A DNA stretch of 64,000 bases from Larimichthys crocea. Taxonomy: Eukaryota; Chordata; Actinopteri; Sciaenidae. Positions 1 to 19,115 of this stretch are shown here, piece by piece. Location: contig NC_040017.1 in assembly GCF_000972845.2 (NCBI RefSeq), positions 890,642-954,641 of the forward strand. The letters are read 5' to 3'. Positions within the stretch are counted from its first letter, which is position 1. Every line of letters starts with the position of its first letter. Under the pieces are notes generated by a model. It did not search any database and was not told the origin of the DNA. It saw nothing but the letters and a program-made list of their open reading frames with translations. A program made the translations under genes and the position numbers.

Positions 1-3000
1 GCTAACATGTCATTTAGTAATAAACAACACTTAGAAATACTGTATACTGCGTTTGTTTCCAAAGAAGAAGCTGCATCCGTCAAACTCCAGTCTGAGTATA
101 CTGCGTGTCTGTGGAGCCGCTCAAGAGTTTATCTAAGCAGGCGTGGGTGTATTTTACATGTGTCTGAGCTTGGACAAGTGTTTCGGGGGTTGTATGTTTT
201 TAGAAGAGCTGGCGGGTTTAGTCTCAGCGTCTTGACTCGGCCCCGGCCTCCGTTCATCATGACAAAGACTGTTAGTCTTTGCTAATCTGCTGTGTTCATC
301 TCCATGTCAGCCCAGTGTGTGGAGGCCAGGCCTCTTAGTGCCATCAGAGCAAATGATTTCTCTGGGGTCAGGCGCACAGATCCCACATAGTTCCTCTTGC
401 TATCCTCTTTAAACACATGCTCGGGGGGCTCGGGACATGATCAAAAGCCCACTTTCACACAGGTTGCCTGGATGTGCAGCAGGCTCGTACGGTGTTTGTG
501 ATTTGGACTTGAAGAGCGGTGGAGCAGGCTCGCTGCTGTTTGATCTGGGATAGTGAAAGGCGTGCGTTTCCATGCGGGCCTCTGCTGTTTCCTTTAGCAG
601 TAATGAGTGACAAGATGGAGGTCGCCCACCGTGGCCCTCTGTGGCCACTTCATTAGCTGCCCCGCAGTGTTTGGCTTTGCTCTGATTTACGGCTTTTTCC
701 GTTGGACATCTTTCAGTTTGTAATTTGTCTCCAGAGCAGCAGGTCATAGGAGGATGTGCCATGATACATACTCTTTACATAAAGCTCTTCCATGTTATAT
801 TTATTCCAAATCAAGCTGTAATGTATGCTGGGGAACAACCAAGAGTGCATGCTAATAGGCACTTATAGGGTCCTAACACTCCCCATCTAGCATGTCGGCT
901 GAAGAAAAAGCAAAAATACTTTTGGTCAAATGTTTTTTCTCAAACAAGATCACATCATTGTTTGACTAAAAGTTTGCTAGTATTTACTCAAAGTCCTACT
1001 TTTAATCTTTGTCTGCTTGCACTCCACTTGGAATCAATTCTCAAAGAGTCCACATTATTCCAGGGCTCTTCCCCCTTCTTCAACCTTTCATGAAGAGGTT
1101 TATTGGGGTTGATGTCTGAAATGGAAAGCCGTGCAGCTCAGCCCTCGATGCTCTTTCTTGGAACTGAGCAGACCTGGCAGAGCTTTGATGTACAGTGTGT
1201 TTAGGATCAAATGAATCATCTTCCACGCAGCTACAACATATTATACTCCTTACAATACTCAGCAGGCGGGTTCAGCCTGTGAAAGTCATCAACCCCACAA
1301 TAGGCAAAACATTCCCCACACCTGAACATTTTCACCACCACCACGTTTGACTGCAGGTTTCATGCACAATTTCATCAACCTGTTTCATGCACTATTACCT
1401 GAACCACACACTCCTGTTTACACCTGCAGCAGTGCTGAAGATTTACACTTTTATGGTTAACAAAGTAGTTTGGAAACTTGATGCTCTGATGTAAGCTCCT
1501 CTCTCCATGTGTGTTTCCCCTTTGAAACTTTCAAATTAAACCACAGTCGGTTGCTATGATGAGAAAAATCTTGCCACCAGCTGAATAAATCAAAGCTCTC
1601 CTAACATTAGTTTGACAAAATATCATAACACAAGACCCAATAATTGGTTTGTTCCTGGACTTTCAACTACATGTAACTGCCTACCTCAGAGTTTTGTGGG
1701 GAAAAAAAGAAGCATCTGTTATTAGCGATTCACAGTGTGTGTGAGAATCAGGTGTAAACATTTAATGACGTATGACTGCAGTGTGACAGTGTAGAGTAAC
1801 CAAGAGCTGTCAGATATGTTTAATTCAATGTGAGCATTCATTTTCACGTTTCACAGTCTCTTTGTATGGAAAGTTTCATGAGATAACTTTTGTTATGCAT
1901 TGCCACTATATAAATCAAATAGAACTGAATTGAAATAAAGGAGAAGTATCGAATGATAGATATCAACAAACAGTTCTTGGTGGACTGTTGACCTCAGTCA
2001 TAGATGCAAAATCTCACCCTCACATCCCTCCAGGTTATTGAAATCATAATAATAATCATGTGCACAGTCATCATTTCTTTTTTTAAATGTACTTCCTCAC
2101 TGACATCATATTTACTATTGATGTCATTTCTCATATTAATGTATTAATCAGAATGTTTGATACATGCATGTGTTTGTTTGATTTACCATCTGAACTTATT
2201 TGTTGTATCATTTCAAATGTTCAAATGTCGATTGCTGACTTTTGAAATTTCAGATATTCACTCTTTATAGCTTCATATATGGATCATTGTCAATGAGTAG
2301 AAATATTCAATAACATGAAACAGTTATAAGTATAAATATGATTAGTAATCGGATGTGTGTGAGGATACATTGTGTGCTGTGCTTTGTTCTCCTTGAATAC
2401 GTGTTGCAGACATGCAGCTCATTGTACTGTATGTGATGATGCAATAATGATACTTGTAAAATATGTAAGTGTGCCACCTAGTGGCTGTTTGTTTTGAGGG
2501 CAGCACTGGTTAGATGTGACCATCTGCTGATGTTCACAAACATACAGATACATATTCAAGGCTCTGGAATTTAACAACATCATTATTTGTCAATTGGCTG
2601 TTTGTCTCCGATCTGGGTGTATTTGGGTGTAGTTTAGAGTTGGAGGAAAGCATGAACTTCATGAGGATCGGTTATTAACCTGCACAGGTCACTTTCCACC
2701 CACAGTGCATTCTGGGACAAGATCTGACCCCTGAACAGGAGCAAGTAAACAAAGACACTGACAATCAGTGTCAAAGCTGAGGTCCAGGAACCTGGATTGT
2801 CCAATCCATCCACGTGTATGGAGAATGGTACCTGTCAAAGTGAACTGACCTTATAATATTAAATGAAATTAAAAAAAACTCCACTGGCTGTGTCAGTTGT
2901 TCTTATAGTTTGGTGTTGATGTTATGTATTAGATACTGATCCTGAGTCATCAAACACACAACATGAGCAGGTAAACTGACTAAACTTTGAATGAAGTCAT

Positions 3001-3400
3001 ATAAAAAAAATTAAAGTGCAGAGTGAGGTGCTGTCAGGATCAGTGGTTTTCCGTGTCCAGGAGGGGGCGACAGGACTGCATGCTCTGGTAACTGTAGTTC
3101 CCCACTGTCCAAAAAGTGGGACTCATGCACACACTCACTCAGGACTTGTTGCATTTGTCATTTTGTCTGTTTTGAAAGCAGCATCTTGACAATCTGACTG
3201 AATATGATTTTAAGCAACAGCTCGTGGTATTTATCTGATCTGATTATTGATCTGATTATCTGATTGTTGCATGGTTAGCGTCGTTCCCCTTTTTTATTCT
3301 ATGCATGCATAAATACAGACGTGTTGGATTTACAGCTCCGGTGGCCCAGGTGATTGGCCTGTACTCTATTAGAAGTGCATTTTATAGGTGTGTTTATTAG
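1..3400. other. intergenic DNA downstream of tbx2b, left part
   Basis: No exon of a recognisable gene. Mostly AT-rich unique-looking sequence. The stretch 300-760 is less AT-rich and repeat-free and is listed as a candidate regulatory island. A 117-codon minus-strand frame at 409-762 has no recognisable domain and is not called. By conserved order tbx4 should lie further left, outside the window. Confidence 0.6.
300..760. promoter_or_regulatory. candidate conserved non-coding element, tbx2b-tbx4 interval
   Basis: About 460 bp free of simple repeats and richer in GC than its flank, with motif-dense stretches such as GTGGCCACTTCATTAGCTGC near 640-660. Position between tbx2b and the expected tbx4 fits a shared enhancer. 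Conservation was not tested, so this is a guess from composition and place. Confidence 0.25.
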
Positions 3401-4974
3401 GTGTTTTTAATGGATCTCTTGCACCGATGATTGGAGTTCATTCAAACTGACCTGCATGTTTCTCTTTACCACATCTCACTGGTATATCAGACTTTGCATT
3501 TGTATGTTCTACTTTGTGTGTGTGTGTGTGTGTGTGTGTGTTTGAGAGACAGTCAGTGCATGGTGAGATCAGGGGCTGTGTGTTTTCTCCCTCCTCCTCC
3601 CTGCAGAGAAAAGTGGCCTGTGATTGGACCCCTCCTGCTCCACTTTGGACCAGTGTGGTGACTGCACCTGAGCCAAGCAGCCAATGGGTCGTCTGCGCTC
3701 GCAGTAGCAGAGAGAGAGAGCAGCCTGCAGAGCTGCGGCATAACAATACACACTCTGTAGACGCCATACAGGTTTTCTGGGACGCTTACCAACACCATCA
3801 CACCGATACACACTGCACCGATACTGGCCTTTTACACATCCAGTCAGTTTGTGGGAACTTTGATGAAATAAGATACAGTGTTTGTTGTTCAGACTTAGTC
3901 TGCAGCTCCGCATGGCTAAAATATTTCCATATGTAGACGTAAAATATTGTCTTCTAGCTGCTTTACAATTAAAACACATTAACCTTCAAATATCCAAATC
4001 AGTCAGTGTCTGCAGGGATCAGAGGGAGGGTCATCAGCAGAGCCTGGTACAGCCTTCCCAATCATATCACCTTATTATCATCTTATGAGGCACCTCACAT
4101 CAAATCACATACAAAATATATATCACATGTAGATCATTTGAGAAAATGTAGAACATGAAGAAATATCGTCAGGTTCCCACATATATTTATTCTCCCCTTT
4201 AAATAGTTCTATTTATATATATTAAAAAATGATGTCACTGTTGCGGTTTTTGAGCCTCAAAGTGTACTTTAATCATTTTCATATTAATAATTTCAGATCT
4301 TTTATTTAAGTAAAAGTAATACTCCATTACAAGTCTAAGGTATTTAAAGTAATACTTATATAGGACTATTATCAGCAAAATGTTCACAGTAAAAATATTC
4401 ATTCTTCAGGCCGTCATATTGTTATGTATGATATTGTTATTATTATTAAGTGTAGTACTGATGCATCAGCTGCTTAAACTGCTGCTATAATTTAGACTAT
4501 TTGAAACACTTTGGGGTGTTTTATGAAATAACAAAGCACTGCATTTTTAATACAGTCTATGCTCTGTGTAAAATATGAATCTGTAGAATAAGAAACATTC
4601 AGTGGAGCTAAAATATGCTTAAAAAATGGAAATGGAAAGATTAATAAAAATGGAATACAATTCAAGTAAAGTACAAATAAATACCACAAAAGTATGCTGA
4701 GTAAATGTCAATTTATTATCAGAATATATCCATGTATATTAATATAATTCCTATAATACAGTTTATGACTATTTTAGTAATAAAAGAGAATAAATATGAA
4801 ACCTGCTGTAGACTGTGTGAGTGAAATAGACTGTGAGGATGATGTGACTGAAGCTTCACGCGGTACAAACAGGAAAGCTGCACTTTGTCTCCGGCTGACA
4901 TGAGCTGTGTAACTTGTTGTGTTGGCCTGCACAAAGCTCCAATAACAACACTGATCACTGCACAGAGTTGTGAA

Positions 4975-5200
4975 TAATCTTGGCCTTTTTACCCCACGTC
5001 GTCACCAGTCATTAGTTATGATCCACGGGGCCTCCACAGGAGCCTATTGATCACTCATTGACTGATTGATTTAGACAAATACTTTTTTCTCCCAGAGTGC
5101 GGGGTCGAGCCGCCCTCTCTGTTAATTGAAGATAACACAGTGGCAACAATGGCCCCTGTAATAGAATGAGAGTTTTGTGATTATCGCTGCAGAAAGAAAA
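4975..5200. promoter_or_regulatory. candidate enhancer island downstream of tbx2b
   Basis: About 225 bp of repeat-free sequence packed with developmental transcription-factor words: ATTGATCACTCATTGACTGA then TTGATTTAG, TTAATTGAAGATAAC, AACAATGG (Sox-type), and GTAATAGAATGAG. It is bounded immediately by an (AG)n repeat. Functional assignment is inference from motif density. Confidence 0.3.
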
Positions 5201-5237
5201 GAAAATGAAGAAGAATGGGAGGGGTGAGGAGCAGGAG

Positions 5238-5239
<2 letters not shown>

Positions 5240-5298
<59 letters not shown>
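5240..5298. repeat. (AG)n microsatellite
   Basis: Uninterrupted AG dinucleotide run of about 29 units, between GGAC and a G-rich flank. It generates an artificial RERERE frame that is not a gene. Confidence 0.95.
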
Positions 5299-5302
<4 letters not shown>

Positions 5303-5678
5303 GGTGGAGGGGTGGGGGTCTCTAATTAGGAAGCGGGGCGGCGTGGAGGCTGTGGCCGGCAGGCAGGCGACAGGCGCCGGGTCCCGGACAAAAGGCTGTC
5401 TGCTGCCCTAAACTCCCCCTGCTTAACCCTTTAAACCGAGACACACATACACACAGCCTGACACACACACACACACACTGTTTCACATTGTGACTTTGGT
5501 ACCAAACACTGAAGATAAATGCTTAAACAACATGAAATATTATTTTCAGTCAAACAGACAGAATAACGCCGTCTTGTGATCATAATAATTTGTACTTACT
5601 TTGTGCCACTTGCTTCATGTTTAGATTAAAAAACATTTTCCACAAGTCATATTGTGGGTTTTGAGTCCAGGCCGATCA

Positions 5679-5680
<2 letters not shown>

Positions 5681-5736
<56 letters not shown>

Positions 5737-5744
5737 TGTGTGTG
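5681..5744. repeat. (GT)n microsatellite
   Basis: About 26 GT units, one TTT interruption near 5733, then a short further run. Confidence 0.95.
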
Positions 5745-6258
5745 AGCACACAGCAGCAGAGAAAGCTCTTCCTATAAATACTTACATTACTCGACTCTTT
5801 CTAAAAATACAGGCCGTACACAATACTAAAGGAAATGCTGATTGACGGTGACTGAGGAGCGGCTCAAAATAGAGCCGGACCCGGGGCACGCAGGACACGG
5901 CCCATGTTAACACAAGAACAATTAATAGACACACTGCTGCTGCTAATACTGCCACTGTTACAGTTACGGTAATATTAATAATAGTAATAATAACAATAAT
6001 AATAATAATACAATGAAGAGAACAATACGCCAGTTTTATCCAGTTAAAGATCAATTACAAAAATCAAAATAATCAAGTAAAAAAAACTTGTGAAAATGTA
6101 ACCATAATTTAACCCACACATATCACCATCTATGTAAAACTTATTTTAATATCACGTGAAACATTTTCCTTTAAAATTCAACAAACCACATGCACAATCT
6201 GCCCCCCCCAGCCCCCCTTTCCTATGAAACATTTGACCGACAGAGGGCGCTCCTGCCC

Positions 6259-6261
<3 letters not shown>

Positions 6262-6310
<49 letters not shown>
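6262..6310. repeat. (GT)n microsatellite
   Basis: About 24 GT units, preceded by CCCCAC and followed by CAGGTC. Confidence 0.95.
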
Positions 6311-6313
<3 letters not shown>

Positions 6314-6484
6314 GTCTACGGGTGTAAAGAAGATGACTTCATTAAAAATTCTCACTTCATTTCTTCAGCTGTTCTCGCTCTCATTATAACAACAATAAAA
6401 TGTAATAATAATTCTGATTATAATTTTAATAATAACAATAATAATGATGATGATACGGTTGCAGGATTTCAGCACAACGATTTT

Positions 6485-6490
6485 TTTATT
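6485..6490 (-). terminator. tbx2b: candidate distal tbx2b polyadenylation signal
   Basis: AATAAA on the minus strand, about 1.34 kb after the stop codon. Competing signals are at 6972-6977 and 7111-7116. Chosen only by position; hexamers like this are common in AT-rich DNA. Confidence 0.3.
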
Positions 6491-7342
6491 GAAATTGTGA
6501 GACAATCAAAAAAAAAAAAAAAAAACCCGGACAACCAGCATAAACAAGATACTTTCATCATCTTTAAATATACTTATGAATAGATATGAATGATGCGCCC
6601 ATAGGAGGAATTGCTTTGAACGTCTCCTGGCTGGAGTGAAATAACCTGAGGTGTTTTTGAATCCATGTGGAGCTCTTCTCCTCTTTTCGTTTCTCTCTCT
6701 TCCTCTGTATTTGTCGGTGGATGCAGACTAAAACATGGCACACACGTCTTCTAAAAATCAGCGATGCTTCATACACAGTTTTTTTTTCAAACCAACAAGC
6801 GCTAAATAGCTTTCATCATTTACAGTATATGTTCATGTAAAATGAGGGAGGGAGGAGGAGGAGGAGGAGGGAGAGGAGGAGGACAAAAAGCAACGAGATA
6901 AATTCAAAATATATACACGCTAATATACAGCCTTGAATAAATTAATACCAATTGCATATTCTTGGATCTTAGCTTTATTTACAGAATTTGTTTTTTTATC
7001 TTTAATTACATAAATAGTTCAGAAACAAATTTTCTGGCATGAAATGATAAGCGGTTCTTTCTTTCTTTGTGTCGTTCAGCTTCACGCCTCTCTCTTTCTT
7101 TTCTTTTTTTTTTATTCTTTCTGTCTTTTTGTTGAAATAATCAGGCCTGGAAAACAAAAAAAAAGTTTTTGGATGCAGCTGTGAGACCTGCCTGTCGGCT
7201 GTGTTGAGGCTCCTGATCAGGTCTCGACTCGGCTCGGTTCGGCTCGGGCCTGGATGCTCAAATGCTTCAAGTTAACCAAAACTCAAACACACACTCTTCC
7301 AACCGTGCGCCGCTCAGTCTGCGGAGCTACAGGCCCTCGGGC

Positions 7343-7760
7343 TGGTTAGACCGATATATGGAGCCGATACTGGCCTTCATGTGGTCCAACTCTGATACAC
7401 TGGATATGATGACGTTTGACTGATTATATTTTTTTGCAGTGGAACTGATCCTGGATCTGAAGTGGTCACATTTTTTTCTTTCATGTTTTAGTGTTTCCAT
7501 GTATATTTCATTACATATTTGATAAACTGACTTCATTGTTATTTTGTAGGCTATATTATTGTATTTCTTTCATCCATGTAGAAATGTAGTCCAGAGATTC
7601 AGGGGAGAGTTTTGTTGCCTGATGGTGGTTGAAATGTTCCAGCCTCTCTAAAGGAGAAATTCCAGAATTTTAAAAAGATTCAATTTAATTATCTGGACTA
7701 AAGCTTTGTTCCAAAAAATACCAGTTATCGGCCTTCATCAACTCATATCGGTCAAACCCT
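7343..7760. mobile_element. non-autonomous DNA transposon (MITE-like) remnant
   Basis: The left end (GGTTAGACCGATAT at 7343-7356, then GCCGATACTGGCCTTCAT) matches the reverse complement of the right end (GGTTTGACCGATAT at 7757-7744, then GATGAAGGCCGATAACTGG). Imperfect terminal inverted repeats of about 35-40 bp bound roughly 420 bp with no transposase. Related words (GACTGATATGGGC at about 30811 and CCAATATGGGTATTTGAAGG with GCCGATACTGATA at about 60221) suggest a dispersed family. A clear target-site duplication was not identified. It begins only about 70 nt after the tbx2b stop codon. Confidence 0.6.
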
Positions 7761-7828
7761 CATCCCAGTCTCTGTAATCTGCTGTACAGGACATATGCAC
7801 TTATAGTCCTCCGGTAACAGAGTCTTCA

Positions 7829-15009
<7,181 letters not shown>

Positions 15010-16560
15010 CGGTGCATCCACAAAAACCGAAGTGAAATAATGGATATCTTTAGTGGTATTTCCCCCCAGACTAGAGCCAGTGTAGGTCCGCGCTTCGCGA
15101 GCAGTTTATTTCTGTGAAGCGGTACAGAAGAGTACGGCGCCTTGTCAAACACACAGCGCGTTATCAGGGTGAAGAAAATAGCCCGGAGTTGCTGTTGATG
15201 TGCTTTTCCTTTGGTTCCTCCGCCGAGTCCCTCAGTGGAAACGGCGCTGTGAAGGCAGAGCCCGGCTGCGCTGTGAACCGCTCAGAGAAAGAAGCAGTTT
15301 CTCTGCTTCAGTCATCCCACACTGACTGGAGAGATGTGGCCCCGTTCACTGCAGATCTGTGACTATCTCACATGTCCTTCCTGCCTCCATCCCCAACACT
15401 AATGAACCAAGCCCCTTTGATTGCTGATTTTACGCTTTCTGGACCAATTGTGGGCCCCTATAGGCGTGGTTCTGACAGCTCGGGCCAGACTCTAGAAGAG
15501 GAGGGGTGGGGGACAAGAAGGTGTCGGAAGCATTAGCAGTAAGAAAACATGTCAACAGAATAAAATATTAACCAATGACAGGAAAGATCGGGAAATCCCA
15601 CCCCCATTTCCAAGCCAAACACCGGGTCAGCCCTCAGTTCTTGGCCGGTGGAGGCATCACCTCTCTCGGCTTGCGTTTTTACAATGTCGCCTCCGGAGAA
15701 ACCAACCTGTCCACAGCCTCAGTGTCTTTAACGCACCTTAAACAGAGGAACAGCTCCACTTCTCCACGTCTGCCTCTGTCTTTTAGAACAACTCCCAACA
15801 GTAAATCCACGACTCGCAGCTCACGCTCTGCATTCCGGAGAGATTTATTTCAAAGTGCTGCTCTGCTCTCTCGGTCGCTCTCTATAATAACCGACTTGTA
15901 ATTATTCCATGTTATCGGCTGTTTTGACGCTTAGGCTGGATTTGCCTCACACTAGCCCAGACTATGTTAGCTGTGTGTACACTGACTCCAGGCTCATACA
16001 GCCCCGGCTCCCCCCGGGCGAGAGCCGCTTATCTGTGCGCTTTGCTGATCGGGCTGACGGGAAGGCGGCAGCAGCAGCGTAATAAAGAGACGGGGCTGGA
16101 AAAGACAAACCCAGATGCTGCGTGGAGGAAAAAGAGGAAACCAGATGAATGAATTCTGAGGGAAAAAGCAGAGAGGAGGAAAAGCGGTGAGTGCTCAAAC
16201 TCTTCTTGTTTGGATAAAGTTTCATATTTTTCAGACTTTTTTTTTTTTTTTTAGATTTGTATTTTTAAACGAGGCAAAAAATATTTTTTATTGTCAGAGC
16301 AGATTTCTTTTATTGTTCCTGCTGTTTTACGTCGTGCTGATTTTGCGCAGTATCGTTTTGAATGTGAACATCAAACAAGCGCAGCGATGAGATGATTTAG
16401 TGCTCAGCCTCCGAGCTCAGGGCAGGCCGTGGTAGCGTGTAATCTCCGACAGGTTGTATTTTGTCAAACCACGGACAGTGCAGGGCTCCGGGAGCCACGG
16501 GGCAACCCCCCTCCCTCCCTCTCTCTCCCCAAACCAGCCTCCCGTGCACTCCGCTCTGCT
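15010..16560 (-). promoter_or_regulatory. tbx2b: tbx2b 5' UTR and promoter region, CpG-rich
   Basis: Sequence immediately upstream of the start codon. GC-rich with many CpG. On the plus strand a CTTTGAT (TCF/LEF-type) word lies at 15415-15421, a CCAAT box at 15444-15448 and a GGCGTGG (Sp/KLF-type) word at 15463-15469; together about 440-460 bp upstream of the ATG they could mark a proximal promoter. No strong TATA box is seen near them (only CTATAGG). The transcription start cannot be placed from sequence. Confidence 0.45.
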
Positions 16561-19035
16561 GAGCTCCTTTAGAGAAAATCCAGCTCCGCAGCTCTTGATT
16601 AACTTGGACTCAGTTTGTTAAGGAGCCGCTCGGCGCCAGTCGGCTGATGCGCCACAATAAGAACAATCTCTTGTCTCTTTATATTTACCCTGAAGTCCTG
16701 CATGTGCGAGCCCCTCCGGCCCCCTCAGCAGCCTCATCTGCGCCTCAGCTCCACTCTCTCTGCCTCGGTCATGACTTGGTGTCAGATGTAATTTTTTTTT
16801 TTTCGTTTTCTTTCTTTCTTTTTTTTTTTTTTTTTTTTGGATAAACAGCTGCTCTCTCCGGGCAGGAAGGACGGTGGTGTGGGCCACAAGCGTCGACATA
16901 AACTGAAACAAAAAGTGATAAGCCTTCTGAATGAGGCTGTTAGACACAACTGCGCATTTCCTATTAACCCCTGGAACGTCGCCGTGTCTCGGTGGCTTCC
17001 GTTGACAGGCACACAAAACTCTTACTGGCCAGTAAAAATGACTAGAAGATTATTTATAAATATTATTATTAATAATACATTCAATTCAAATAAACCCTCT
17101 CATAATCTGTCATTTCAGAACTGTAAAACAATCATAGTCACTCTGCTTTAGAGATAAAAGGTGCAAAACTTTTTTAAAACTTAAATGTGACGCAAAAAAT
17201 GCATCTCCACAAAATTCCGCAGCAGCGGGCACGTGTGTGTCAGATCCAGCATGTGATTTAAGAGCATGAAATGTTTACACATCTCCACTGTGTTACACAC
17301 TTGTTGCTCGGCTTCCATCAGACTGATACAGCCATGCGTCAGGAGTCAGCAGGCCAGACAGGAGCAGCTCCACTTGTACCTGAGCGAAGCCAAAACAGCC
17401 TGTGCAAAAAAAAAAAAACACCTGGAAACAGACACAGAGTCCCCGGAGCATCCAGCGTTTGGCACAGTGAGGGGCATCAACAGCAGAGCAAGTGACAATG
17501 TGGAGAAAAAAGTCTTTTCTGTCGGCCAGGTGTTGGAAAGAAACGCCAAAGAGCATCAACTTCACGCGAGAATGTAAAATCACCATGAATGCTCTCCACG
17601 TAGCTCCCAGTTTTCTTCACAGTTAGATTGTGCTGTGTATCTGCTATAATTTGGCCGGACAGCTGACTTGTTTGAAATGCTGCACCTTCAGATTTATGAA
17701 ATGACAGACATGTAGGAGCGCCGTGGGAGCAGCGGCGGTTTGTCAGACTTTTTTTTGGAGCTGCATGCAAGGCGCTTTAGAGAGGAGGAAAAAAAATTAG
17801 CAACATATGGAGGTGGATAACGGTTTTTCTGCCGGAATACTCAACTGGATAATTGTATCAACAAATGCTTGTGCAAATTAGTCACCATTTATTTGTTCTG
17901 TGCCGTCAACGGTACAGAAATCTCCATTACGCGCGATTTAAAAGTCATTAGGTGGAGAGGAGGACTGCTCCGAGCTGCTGCTACATCTACATGGAAGGGG
18001 CGCAGTGCTGATAGATTAACACATTCTTTGTGCTGGGCATTAATGAAAGCAGACAGTAAATATGTTCCTTATACTCTGGAATGTATGTGCTGGGTGTCAG
18101 ATGTGGAAGAGAAGCAATCTTCACAAAGAGTTAGAGAACCTGCGAAAAATGCGCAAAATGAAGTTTGGAAACCTCTAAAAAAGCCGCAAAATCAGATTTT
18201 TTGTTCCCAAATTTTCTCTTTTATTTGTGCCTGAGATAATTTATGACTTCCACAAAAATGTTTATGTGTATCTTAAACCCACAAATAAGTCAGAACGAGC
18301 AGGTTTGGGGGTTTAAATTCAGTATTTGATGCAGAGCTGTCAGTCACCCTGTAAGCTGGGCTTCTATTTAAAGTGAATTAAGTGCGTGCAGGACGCGTTC
18401 CATACAGTAGGAAGTTGACTAAAGCTTTTCTGTGTCCTTCATCCGTCCGCTCAATAAAACACACTCAACACAATACAGCAGCAGATGTGAAAATGTGCGT
18501 AAAAGCGTCTTCCGTCCCGCTCATTTGGCCCCCTCGTGTCAGCGATCCGGGCCAAAGACGCTCTAATTACAACATAACGGGACAGTTTTGCGCCATATTC
18601 GTCTATAATCGAGTATTGTTATTTTCTTCCTCCCCTCGACATTGTTCCTTTCTTCCTTTTATCTCTCCATCTTCTCCTCCCATCTCCCTGCATCATCTCT
18701 CCGGCTATATTTAGCGACTAGACTGAGGCCTTGGCGCCAGACCGTTTAAGACCTGTCAAAGTCCCTCATATTTCCCCTTGTCACATGGAAACCCAGCGAC
18801 TTGCGGCCCTCTCCTCCTCCTCCTTCGCCTCCTCCTCCTCCTCCTTTTTCTTTTCCTTCTCCTCCTTCTCCTTCGTACTCCTCATGCAGCTACAAGCACC
18901 CCCCCTCCTCCTCTTCCCTCTTCTCCTTCATCTCCTCCACTTCCTCCTCCACCTCCTCTACAGTTCACTCTGCTAAATGAAACATATCAGTTCTCACTTG
19001 TAGGAAAAGCACAATGTTTCCTCATACCCTACCCA

Positions 19036-19078
19036 ACACGCGCACGCACACGCACACACGCACACGCACGCACGCGCG

Positions 19079-19115
<37 letters not shown>
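19036..19115. repeat. alternating CG/CA purine-pyrimidine tract, Z-DNA-type
   Basis: Eighty bases in which every second base is C and the others are A or G, with a core (CG)n of about eight units near 19073-19088 and a pure (CA)n after it. Strict alternation with a CG core is the classical sequence requirement for left-handed Z-DNA. Confidence 0.9.

Larger units (their letters stand above)
3401..6484. other. intergenic DNA downstream of tbx2b, microsatellite-rich part
   Basis: Holds (GT)n at 3515-3541, (AG)n at 5240-5298, (GT)n at 5681-5744 and (GT)n at 6262-6310, plus an AAT/AATA-rich patch at 5970-6010 and a poly-A at about 6508-6525. Open frames here are repeat translations. One repeat-poor island at 4975-5200 is listed separately. 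Confidence 0.7.
6485..7828 (-). other. tbx2b: tbx2b probable 3' UTR and downstream flank
   Basis: Sequence following the stop codon. AATAAA signals on the minus strand occur at 7111-7116, 6972-6977 and 6485-6490, so the 3' UTR could be about 0.7, 0.9 or 1.35 kb. The 6780-7180 stretch is AT/pyrimidine-rich with a (GGA)n patch near 6845-6885. The first 500 nt after the stop contain an inverted-repeat element (7343-7760). Which polyA site is used cannot be told from sequence. Confidence 0.5.

Noticed and set aside
409..762. 117-codon minus-strand open frame at the left edge
   Set aside because: Low similarity to anything I know, no splice context, and it coincides with a GC-richer block that lengthens chance frames.
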